This document shows positions 1 through 9,540 of a DNA stretch of 9,858 bases, piece after piece. The position numbers and the translations under genes are program-made. The notes below the pieces were generated by a model. That model did not search any database. It saw only the letters and a program-made list of their open reading frames with translations, and was not told the DNA's origin. The stretch spans positions 1 through 9,858 of the forward strand of contig CAMNBY010000315.1 of assembly GCA_946533615.1 (NCBI GenBank), given 5' to 3'. This DNA is from an uncultured Clostridia bacterium. GTDB lineage: Bacteria; Bacillota; Clostridia; Oscillospirales; Ruminococcaceae. Positions within the stretch are counted from its first letter, which is position 1; the number at the start of each line of letters is the position of its first letter.

Positions 1-19
1 CGCTCCGCACTGGGGTGAA

Positions 20-161
20 TTTCAAAACGCTCCGGGGGAGCGTTTTGAAAGAGGGGCGTGCCCTGCAAGAGAGGGCCGCCCCTTTGAGGGAATAGATGAA
101 CTGAAATCTCAAGCCGCCTGCGGCTTGACGGTACACGGCGTGTACCACGCAGGTCGCGACC
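20..161. repeat. Cluster of consecutive inverted repeats (hairpins)
   Basis: Four inverted repeats follow one another. (1) 20-33 pairs with 37-50: 14 perfect base pairs around a GGG loop. (2) 52-64 pairs with 72-83: 12 pairs with T59 bulged and a 7-nt loop. (3) 109-117 pairs with 120-128: 9 complementary positions, realistically 8 pairs with a 4-nt loop. (4) 130-136 pairs with 140-146: 7 perfect pairs around GGC. A perfect palindrome, GGTCGCGACC, then lies at 152-161. None is followed by a T-run on either strand, so they do not look like intrinsic terminators. Perfect arms in series suggest either a folded RNA or extragenic palindromic repeats; the function is unknown. Confidence 0.8.
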
Positions 162-270
162 CGGGCGCGGGTGCGCAAGTCGCGAGATCACTCGCAAGCT
201 CGTTTACAACAGCGAAATGTGCCGGATAGTCCTCGCGAAACGGTGGGGGTCAGCCGGATAGAGAAAGAGG

Positions 271-340
271 AAACGCCCGAACAGGGGTCGAGCAAGAGGA
301 AAACGCCCGAACAAGGGTCGAGCAGGAGAGCAAAGCCCGA
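271..340. repeat. 30-bp tandem repeat, two copies plus a partial third
   Basis: Positions 271-300 and 301-330 match at 26 of 30 bases, both starting AAACGCCCGA and containing GGGTCGAGCA. A shortened third copy, AAAGCCCGA, starts at 332. The period is a multiple of three, so one frame reads as a ten-residue repeat containing TPEQGSS. That frame has no ribosome binding site and a marginal GTG start at 171, so coding is doubtful. There are no spacers as in a CRISPR array. The copies look like a recent local duplication or a variable-number tandem repeat. Confidence 0.8.
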
Positions 341-406
341 CTGTACATCATCGTTATACCGTGACCGGCAGCCGAACGGTTCTGTTGTTTAATAAAATAA
401 TATCTC

Positions 407-439
407 GCGCCCCGCAGAAAAATCTGCGGGGCGCTTTTT
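407..439 (+). terminator. Strong intrinsic terminator upstream of the rpoB promoter
   Basis: Positions 407-418 and 423-434 are perfectly complementary over 12 bp, nearly all G:C, around an AAAA loop. TTTTT follows at 435-439. This is a textbook Rho-independent terminator on the plus strand. It should stop any transcript arriving from the left before it reaches rpoB. The opposite strand downstream of the stem is AT-rich but lacks a clean T-run, so it is at best weakly bidirectional. Confidence 0.93.
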
Positions 440-594
440 CTGTATGGGGCAGGGAAGTGCGCTGTTGAAAGTGTTGGCAATTAACAAAAAGTTTACCGCG
501 ATGTCACATAAATTCAATTGTAAAACTTTGAGCCGCAGGGCGCCGCGGGCTTTGTGCAAAACGTAAAATCGCACTTGCAGAGGCACCCTATCAC
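440..594. other. Featureless spacer between terminator and rpoB promoter
   Basis: I see no open frame with a ribosome binding site and no strong promoter here. There is a weak imperfect inverted repeat between about 487-496 and 520-529. The stretch ends in moderately A-rich DNA just upstream of the -35 element, which could help the rpoB promoter but is not a clear UP element. Confidence 0.5.
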
Positions 595-623
595 TTGACT
601 TTTGCGGAATATTGTAATATAAT
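595..623 (+). promoter_or_regulatory. Sigma-A promoter of the rpoBC operon
   Basis: The -35 element TTGACT is at 595-600 (five of six consensus bases). It is separated by exactly 17 bp from a perfect -10 element, TATAAT, at 618-623. The expected transcription start is about 629-631. The sequence after the -10 is AT-rich, not the GC-rich discriminator often associated with stringent repression of rRNA-type promoters. With the strong terminator at 407-439 just upstream, this is probably the main promoter for rpoB and rpoC. Confidence 0.88.
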
Positions 624-629
624 TATAAA

Positions 630-776
630 ATGTATCATAATGGATCAGCGCGCCCTTTTTGGTGCTTCGGGAGGCCCGAAAATGCGGCGGCGATCTTAAC
701 AAAATATGAAATTTCTGCCCTTCGGGGGAAGCGGATATCCGCCGTTCGGCAGGGGTTTATACGGAAGAATTAAGGA
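630..776 (+). promoter_or_regulatory. rpoB 5' leader with small GC-rich hairpins
   Basis: The leader is about 159 nt from the predicted start site to the rpoB start codon. A stem of 6 bp lies at 666-671 with 675-680 (loop AGG). Further down, CCC-TTCG-GGG at 718-727 can form a UUCG tetraloop hairpin, GCGGATATCCGC at 731-742 is a perfect palindrome, and 741-743 can pair with 748-750. Alternatively, CTGCC at 715-719 can pair with GGCAG at 748-752, which would enclose the palindrome and exclude the 741-750 hairpin. No T-run follows these stems, so attenuation by intrinsic termination is not evident. A regulatory role is speculative. Confidence 0.45.
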
Positions 777-777
777 G
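772..777 (+). promoter_or_regulatory. rpoB ribosome binding site
   Basis: AAGGAG at 772-777 lies 11 nt before the ATG at 789. It overlaps the in-frame GTG at 777, which rules that upstream GTG out as the start and supports 789. Confidence 0.8.
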
Positions 778-788
778 TGATCAAGCCT

Positions 789-3700
789 ATGGTGAATGTC
801 AAGGAAGTAAAGCTTGGCAAGAATACCCGAAAGAGTTTTGCGAAGATCAACGAGATACTTGAGATGCCTAACCTCATCGAGGTTCAGAAAAACTCGTATC
901 AGTGGTTCCTCGACGAGGGTCTTAAAGAGGTGTTCAGAGATGTTGCTGCAATAACAGACTACAACGGCACTCTCGAGCTCAATTTTGTGGACTACCGCTT
1001 TGACGAGAACCCCAAGTATACTGTCGCCGAGTGCAAGGAGCGTGACGTTACCTACGCCACACCGCTGCGTGTTACCGCAAGACTTATCAACACCGAAACG
1101 GGTGTCATCAAGGAGTCCGAGGTCTATATGGGCGATTTCCCGCTCATGACCGACAGCGGCACCTTCGTTATCAACGGTGCAGAGCGAGTTATCGTTTCTC
1201 AGCTCGTCCGTTCACCGGGCGTTTACTATGCCTCGGAGAAGGACAAGAACGGCAAGGATCTCTTCAAGACCACTGTTATCCCGAACAGAGGCGCTTGGCT
1301 CGAGTACGAGATGGATTCCAACGACGTCGTTTATGTCCGCATCGACAAGAACAGAAAGATCCCCCTTACTACCTTTATAAGAGCGATCGGCTACGGCACC
1401 AACGAGCAGATAGAGGATCTCTTCGGCCCCGACGAGAGGATCAACCAGACCATTCTTATAAAGGACAACACAGCCAATCACGAGGAGGCTCTGCTCGAGA
1501 CCTACCGCAAGCTCCGTCCCGGCGAGCCTGCAACTGTTGACAGCGCCACCACCCTCCTCAATAACCTCTTCTTCGACGCACGCAGATATGACCTTGCGCG
1601 TTTCGGAAGATATAAGTACAACAAGAAGCTGGGCGTAGCCTCCAGACTCTCGGGCCATACCCTTTCAAGACCTGTTATAAATCCCATGACGGGCGAGGTA
1701 ATGGCCGAGGCAGGCGAGACCATCTCCTACGTCCGCGCTACCGAGATCGAGCAGGCCGGCGTTTCCGAGGCCTTCGTCAAAGTCGAGACCAGAGAGCTCG
1801 TTGTCAATCCCTCCACCGGAGAGCTGGAGACCAAGATCGAGGACAAGGAAGTCAAGATCATCGGCAACGGCATGGTGGACATCAAGGAATATATCAGCTT
1901 CGATGTATCCGAGTACGGCGTGAACGAGAAGGTTTCCTTCAAGGTGCTCCGCGAGATCCTTGAGGCAGGCGGCAGCGAGGAAGAGCTCAGAGAGGCTATC
2001 AGGCTCAGAGCTGACGAGCTGGTGCCCAAGCACATCACTATCGACGATATCGTTGCTACTATCTCCTACTTCCTCAACCTCTGTGAGGGCGTGGGCAGCG
2101 TTGACGACATCGACCACCTCGGCAACAGACGTATCCGCTCTGTCGGCGAGCTGCTCCAGAACCAGTTCCGCATCGGCTTCACAAGAATGGAAAGAGTTGT
2201 CCGCGAGAGAATGAACACCCAGTCCCAGGATATGGAGGTCGTTACTCCCGCTGCTCTCATCAATATCAGACCCATAACCGCAGCTATCAAGGAGTTCTTC
2301 GGCTCCTCGCCGCTGTCCCAGTTCATGGATCAGAACAACCCCCTTGCCGAGCTTACTCACAAGAGAAGACTTTCGGCACTCGGACCCGGCGGCCTTTCAA
2401 GAGACCGCGCAGGATTTGAGGTCCGCGACGTTCACTACTCCCACTACGGCAGAATGTGCCCTATCGAGACCCCTGAAGGTCCTAACATCGGACTTATCTC
2501 CTACCTCGCTTCCTTCGCAAGGATCAACGAGTACGGCTTCATCGAGGCCCCCTACAGAAAGGTGGATAAGGAGACAGGCGTCGTGACCGATGAGGTCGTT
2601 TATATGACCGCTGACGTTGAGGATAACTTTATGGTGGCTCAGGCCAATGAGCCCCTTACCGAGGATCACAAGTTTGCAAGAGCCAAGGTCAACGGCCGTT
2701 ACCGCGACCAGATCCTCGAGATCGAAAGAAACAAGATCGACTTCATGGACGTATCGCCTAAGATGGTAGTTTCCGTGGCTACCGCCTGCATCCCCTTCCT
2801 TGAGAACGACGATGCGAACCGTGCGCTCATGGGCTCTAACATGCAGAGGCAGGCTGTTCCGCTGCTCAAGACCGAGTCGCCTATCGTCGGCACAGGTATG
2901 GAGTATAAGGCCTGCGTTGACTCGGGCGTTGCAGTCGTTGCAAAGGCCGACGGCGTTGTCGAGAGCGTTGACGCCGACAGAGTCGTTGTCCGCGAGGAGG
3001 ACGGCAATACACGCACCTATACCATGACCAAGTTCAAGCGCTCCAACGCAGGCACCTGCACCAACCAGAGGCCTATCGTTGACAAGGGCGAGAAGATCAC
3101 CAAGGGTCAGGTAATAGGCGACGGCCCTGCTACCTCCAACGGCGAGCTTTCACTCGGTAAGAACGCCCTCATCGGCTTCATGACCTGGGAAGGCTATAAC
3201 TACGAGGATGCCGTTCTGCTGAACGAGAACCTTGTAAGACAGGATAAGTATACCTCGATCCATATCGAGGAGTATGAGATAGAGTGCAGAGACACCAAGC
3301 TCGGACCCGAGGAGATCACAAGGGATATACCCAACGTCGGCGAGGACGCACTCAAGGATCTTGACGAGAACGGTATCATCCGCATCGGCGCCGAGGTAAG
3401 AGCAGGCGATATACTCGTCGGCAAAGTAACGCCCAAGGGTGAGACCGAGCTTACCGCCGAGGAAAGACTGCTCCGCGCTATCTTTGGCGAAAAGGCCAGA
3501 GAGGTAAGGGACAACTCCCTGAAGGTGCCTCACGGCGAAGCAGGTATCATCATCGACGTCAAGAAGTTCACAAGAGAAAACTGCGACGAGCTCTCCCCCG
3601 GAGTAAATATGCTCGTAAGATGCTATATCGCCCAGAAGAGAAAGATCTCCGTCGGCGATAAGATGGCCGGACGCCACGGTAACAAGGGCGTTGTTTCCCG

Positions 3701-4634
3701 TATTCTCCCTCAGGAGGATATGCCCTTCCTCGAGGACGGTACTCCTCTGGATATCGTGCTCAATCCTCTGGGCGTACCTTCCCGAATGAATATAGGTCAG
3801 GTGCTTGAGGTTCACCTCGGCATGGCCTGCAAGGCTCTCGGCTGGAAGATCATGACCCCTGTATTCGACGGCGCTCATGAGGCCGACATCAGAGAGTGCT
3901 TCCGCGAGGCACAGAAGAAGCATCTCGAAGAAAAGGACAAGGAGTTCACTATCCATACGATGGACGAGGTCATCAATCCCGGTGCCCTCGAGATGAGCGA
4001 GGACGGCAAGTTCACGGTATATGACGGCAGAACGGGCGAGAAGTTCGACAACCGCGTAACTGTCGGATATATGTACTACCTCAAGCTCCATCACCTTGTT
4101 GACGATAAGATCCACGCACGTTCCGTTGGTCCTTACTCGCTGGTAACCCAGCAGCCTCTCGGCGGTAAGGCGCAGTTCGGCGGACAGCGTTTCGGCGAAA
4201 TGGAAGTCTGGGCCCTCGAGGCTTACGGTGCGGCATATACCCTCCAGGAGATACTCACCGTCAAGTCGGACGATACCACAGGCCGTGTAAAGACCTACGA
4301 GGCGATCGTCAAGGGTCAGAACACTCCCGCTCCCGGTATCCCCGAGGCATTCAGAGTTCTTGTCAAGGAGCTTCAGAGCCTTGGTCTGGACATCAATGTG
4401 CTTGACGCTGACGGCCAGGCGATCGACCTCAAGCAGTCCTTCGACGACGATGACGAGTATACACCCAAGGCCGCTCTCGAAGCCGACGAGGATATGGATT
4501 TCTCGATCGACGACGGCGACCTCAGCGAAGGCTTTATGGCCGAGGACGAGGACGGCGTTTCCGAGCTCGACGATTATCTTGACGACGTTGCAGGCGGCTA
4601 CGGCAGCGACGGCGACGAGGAAGAGGATTATTGA
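789..4634 (+). CDS. rpoB: DNA-directed RNA polymerase subunit beta
   Basis: This is the beta subunit of core RNA polymerase, which with beta-prime forms the catalytic cleft. The product is 1281 residues from the ATG at 789. An in-frame GTG at 777 was rejected because it sits inside the Shine-Dalgarno sequence, and the N terminus MVNVKEVKLGKNTRKSF fits the family. The rifamycin-binding cluster lies at about residues 505-532, with D514, H524 and S529 at the E. coli 516, 526 and 531 positions, all of the sensitive type. P508 stands where E. coli has Gln510. The active-site block GDKMAGRHGNKG carries K958 and K966 (E. coli K1065 and K1073). The conserved C-terminal clamp/switch block runs from about 1113 to 1163. 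Residues 1219-1281 are a strongly acidic tail: 29 of 63 residues are Asp or Glu, with one Lys and no Arg. There is no frameshift or internal stop. It is co-transcribed with rpoC. Confidence 0.99.
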   Translation: MVNVKEVKLGKNTRKSFAKINEILEMPNLIEVQKNSYQWFLDEGLKEVFRDVAAITDYNGTLELNFVDYRFDENPKYTVAECKERDVTYATPLRVTARLINTETGVIKESEVYMGDFPLMTDSGTFVINGAERVIVSQLVRSPGVYYASEKDKNGKDLFKTTVIPNRGAWLEYEMDSNDVVYVRIDKNRKIPLTTFIRAIGYGTNEQIEDLFGPDERINQTILIKDNTANHEEALLETYRKLRPGEPATVDSATTLLNNLFFDARRYDLARFGRYKYNKKLGVASRLSGHTLSRPVINPMTGEVMAEAGETISYVRATEIEQAGVSEAFVKVETRELVVNPSTGELETKIEDKEVKIIGNGMVDIKEYISFDVSEYGVNEKVSFKVLREILEAGGSEEELREAIRLRADELVPKHITIDDIVATISYFLNLCEGVGSVDDIDHLGNRRIRSVGELLQNQFRIGFTRMERVVRERMNTQSQDMEVVTPAALINIRPITAAIKEFFGSSPLSQFMDQNNPLAELTHKRRLSALGPGGLSRDRAGFEVRDVHYSHYGRMCPIETPEGPNIGLISYLASFARINEYGFIEAPYRKVDKETGVVTDEVVYMTADVEDNFMVAQANEPLTEDHKFARAKVNGRYRDQILEIERNKIDFMDVSPKMVVSVATACIPFLENDDANRALMGSNMQRQAVPLLKTESPIVGTGMEYKACVDSGVAVVAKADGVVESVDADRVVVREEDGNTRTYTMTKFKRSNAGTCTNQRPIVDKGEKITKGQVIGDGPATSNGELSLGKNALIGFMTWEGYNYEDAVLLNENLVRQDKYTSIHIEEYEIECRDTKLGPEEITRDIPNVGEDALKDLDENGIIRIGAEVRAGDILVGKVTPKGETELTAEERLLRAIFGEKAREVRDNSLKVPHGEAGIIIDVKKFTRENCDELSPGVNMLVRCYIAQKRKISVGDKMAGRHGNKGVVSRILPQEDMPFLEDGTPLDIVLNPLGVPSRMNIGQVLEVHLGMACKALGWKIMTPVFDGAHEADIRECFREAQKKHLEEKDKEFTIHTMDEVINPGALEMSEDGKFTVYDGRTGEKFDNRVTVGYMYYLKLHHLVDDKIHARSVGPYSLVTQQPLGGKAQFGGQRFGEMEVWALEAYGAAYTLQEILTVKSDDTTGRVKTYEAIVKGQNTPAPGIPEAFRVLVKELQSLGLDINVLDADGQAIDLKQSFDDDDEYTPKAALEADEDMDFSIDDGDLSEGFMAEDEDGVSELDDYLDDVAGGYGSDGDEEEDY

Positions 4635-4688
4635 TAAAGCTCCCCTTTGTCAGATTACAAAAGCCGAAACGTTTTAAGACTACAGAAA

Positions 4689-4693
4689 GAGGG
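4689..4693 (+). promoter_or_regulatory. rpoC ribosome binding site in the rpoB-rpoC gap
   Basis: GAGGG at 4689-4693 is 8 nt before the GTG at 4702 and fixes that codon as the start. The 67-bp gap (4635-4701) shows no hairpin with a T-run and no convincing promoter, so rpoC should be read from the rpoB transcript. Confidence 0.75.
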
Positions 4694-4701
4694 TACTGTT
4701 A

Positions 4702-8244
<3,543 letters not shown>

Positions 8245-8270
8245 GCCGCGGATAACAGGGCATAAAACTA

Positions 8271-8306
8271 AAGGATATCTCACCTTTCGGTGAGGTATCC
8301 TTTTTT
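8271..8306 (+). terminator. Intrinsic terminator of the rpoBC operon
   Basis: Positions 8271-8284 pair with 8289-8302 over 14 bp with a single G:T pair and a TTTC loop. The run TTTTTT at 8301-8306 follows immediately. It begins 26 nt after the rpoC stop codon. It should end the operon and prevent read-through into the convergent pta gene. Confidence 0.95.
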
Positions 8307-8322
8307 GCGTTCACAGCTTAAT

Positions 8323-8346
8323 AAAAAAGACCCGCCGCAGCGGGTC
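8323..8346 (-). terminator. Intrinsic terminator of pta
   Basis: Read on the minus strand, a 7-bp G:C-rich stem (8340-8346 with 8329-8335, 4-nt loop) is followed by TTTTTT (the A-run at 8323-8328 on the plus strand). It lies 24 nt past the pta stop codon. It stands back to back with the rpoC terminator, with about 16 bp between them. Confidence 0.9.
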
Positions 8347-8370
8347 CTTTGTTTATCTGCTTATCTCTTT

Positions 8371-9387
8371 TCAGGCCATGCCTGCGGTGATTATCGCCAT
8401 CTTGTATACCTCGTCGGCGTTGCAGCCGCGCGAGAGGTCGTTGATGGGCGCGTTCAGGCCCTGGAGAATGGGGCCGTAGGCCTCGTAGCCGCCAAGGCGC
8501 TGAGCAATCTTGTAGCCGATGTTTCCGGCCTCGATCAGCGGGAAGATAAAGGTGTTTGCCTGACCGGCGACCTTGGAGTCGGGGCACTTGGTCTTTGCGA
8601 CCTCTGCGGAAACGGCAGCGTCAAACTGGAACTCGCCGTCGATCACCAGCTCGGGGTCGATCTTGCGTGCTTCGATAACGGCATCGTGGCTGAGCTGAAC
8701 GGTGCCGCCCTTGCCCGAGCCGTAGGTGGAGAAGCTGAGCACAGCGACCTTGGGGTCGATGCCGAAGAAGGCTGCGGTGCGTGCGGTCTCGACCGCTACC
8801 TCTGCAAGCTGCTGAGCAGCGGAAAGCACAACGTTGCCTTCCTTGTCGAGCCTGTCGGTGTAGCCGAGATTGATAGCGCAGTCGCCCATCGAGATCTTCT
8901 CCTCAACGCCGTCCTTCTCTCTGAAAAGAATGAAGGAGGAGCTTACAAGGTTGGAGCCCTTCTTGGTCTTGATTATCTGTAAAGCGGGACGAACGGTGTC
9001 GGCGGTGGAGTATGTGGCTCCGCCCAGAAGAGCGTCAGCCTTGCCTGCCTTGACCAGCATGGTGCCGAAGTAGTTGGACTTTGCAAGTGCGGCTCTGCAC
9101 TCGTCCTCGGTCATCTTGCCCTTTCTCAGCTCTACCATCTGAGCCACGAGCGCCTCCATTTCGGGATAGGTTGCAGGGTCAAGGATCTCGGCCTTTGAAA
9201 CATCGAAGCCGCCCTTGTCGGCAGCAGCCTTTACCTCGTCAACATTGCCGCAGAGCACAACGCCCATAAGATCCTCTTTCAGCAGCCTGTCAGCGGCAGA
9301 GAGTATGCGGGCATCGGTGCCCTCGGTGAAAACGATGGTCTTCTTGCTCGCTTTAAGGTTGGCGAGCAGCTTATCAAACATTGCCAT
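8371..9387 (-). CDS. pta: Phosphate acetyltransferase
   Basis: The enzyme converts acetyl-CoA and phosphate to acetyl phosphate and CoA. In fermenters this is the step before acetate kinase yields acetate and ATP, in the cytoplasm. The product is 338 residues, the size of the short single-domain bacterial and archaeal form. Visible family blocks are GGATYSTADTVRPALQ at 122-137, LSFSTYGSGKG at 217-227, IDGEFQFDAA at 249-258 and the C-terminal GPILQGL followed by INDLSRGC at 315-322. S319 and R320 correspond to the catalytic Ser309 and Arg310 of the Methanosarcina thermophila enzyme. The frame is open 37 codons further upstream, but that segment reads through the promoter. The ATG at 9387 sits 9 nt after GGAGG and gives MAMFDKLLANLK. 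Phosphate butyryltransferase is a related alternative but the blocks fit Pta better. No acetate kinase gene is seen next to it. Confidence 0.95.
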   Translation of the reverse strand: MAMFDKLLANLKASKKTIVFTEGTDARILSAADRLLKEDLMGVVLCGNVDEVKAAADKGGFDVSKAEILDPATYPEMEALVAQMVELRKGKMTEDECRAALAKSNYFGTMLVKAGKADALLGGATYSTADTVRPALQIIKTKKGSNLVSSSFILFREKDGVEEKISMGDCAINLGYTDRLDKEGNVVLSAAQQLAEVAVETARTAAFFGIDPKVAVLSFSTYGSGKGGTVQLSHDAVIEARKIDPELVIDGEFQFDAAVSAEVAKTKCPDSKVAGQANTFIFPLIEAGNIGYKIAQRLGGYEAYGPILQGLNAPINDLSRGCNADEVYKMAIITAGMA

Positions 9388-9396
9388 TTCTAAAAA

Positions 9397-9401
9397 CCTC
9401 C
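9397..9401 (-). promoter_or_regulatory. pta ribosome binding site
   Basis: GGAGG on the minus strand lies 9 nt before the ATG at 9387-9385. A second in-frame ATG at 9381 would be 15 nt away, so the first ATG is preferred. Confidence 0.85.
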
Positions 9402-9445
9402 AAACAATTTTTGCACCCGACGTCGCAGGAGCAGTCTGTAATTCT

Positions 9446-9474
9446 ATTATAGCACTGTACAGGATAAAAAGCAA
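9446..9474 (-). promoter_or_regulatory. Extended -10 sigma-A promoter of pta
   Basis: On the minus strand, TTGCTT (9474-9469) is followed by a 17-bp spacer and a perfect TATAAT (9451-9446). The TATAAT is preceded by TGC, giving the extended -10 signature. The predicted start is about 9439, leaving a leader of about 52 nt. The promoter begins about 20 bp after the T-rich tail of the terminator of the upstream gene, so pta is a single-gene unit. Confidence 0.88.
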
Positions 9475-9495
9475 GTATTTTGAGGGGTGTTCTTT

Positions 9496-9531
9496 CAAAA
9501 TAAAAACGGAACGGCGCCTGCCGTCCCGTTT
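9496..9531 (-). terminator. Intrinsic terminator of the right-edge gene
   Basis: On the minus strand, 9531-9520 pairs with 9515-9504 over 11 bp with one mismatch and a 4-nt loop. A T-rich tail of the form TTTTTATTTTG follows. The stem starts 9 nt after the stop codon at 9541. It separates that gene from pta. Confidence 0.85.
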
Positions 9532-9540
9532 GTGTCTCGG

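Larger units (their letters stand above)
1..440. other. Gene-free structured intergenic stretch ending in a terminator
   Basis: No convincing gene is present here. One frame is open from position 2 to the TAG at 227-229 without a start in the window. A second frame begins at a GTG at 171 and ends at 392, with no ribosome binding site. The stretch is GC-rich up to about 380 and then turns AT-rich. It carries four hairpin-forming inverted repeats, a ten-base palindrome, a short direct repeat (GCCGGATAG at 221-229 and 253-261), a 30-bp tandem repeat and a strong plus-strand terminator. It could be an untranslated 3' region of a gene to the left, a non-coding RNA or an extragenic palindromic element. 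The sequence alone does not decide between these. It does not resemble tRNA, tmRNA, RNase P RNA or rRNA as far as I can read. Confidence 0.6.

Noticed and set aside
2..229. Open frame from the left edge to a TAG at 227-229 (about 75 residues)
   Set aside because: It has no start in the window, runs through four hairpin repeats and has a composition without any family resemblance I can name. It could be a gene tail but is not supported.
268..340. CRISPR array
   Set aside because: The repeats are directly adjacent with no unique spacers, only two and a bit copies, and no cas genes are present.
171..392. 73-residue plus-strand frame with a ten-residue repeat
   Set aside because: The start is GTG without a ribosome binding site, the protein is low-complexity and driven by the 30-bp DNA repeat. 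It is better described as a DNA repeat.
465..512. Possible additional promoter between the terminator and the rpoB promoter
   Set aside because: TTGAAA and TTGGCA occur, but no acceptable -10 hexamer lies at 16-18 bp from either.
777..788. Upstream in-frame GTG as the start of rpoB
   Set aside because: The GTG overlaps the AAGGAG ribosome binding site. The ATG at 789 gives the family-typical N terminus.
3150..4115. Long antisense frames inside rpoB and rpoC (for example 321 residues at 3150-4115, 400 residues at 5323-6525)
   Set aside because: They are by-products of the strong codon bias of rpoBC, which leaves few reverse-strand stops. They have no ribosome binding sites or recognisable domains.
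9388..9498. N-terminal extension of pta by 37 codons
   Set aside because: That frame runs through the -35/-10 promoter, the predicted transcription start and the Shine-Dalgarno sequence, and is not part of the family.
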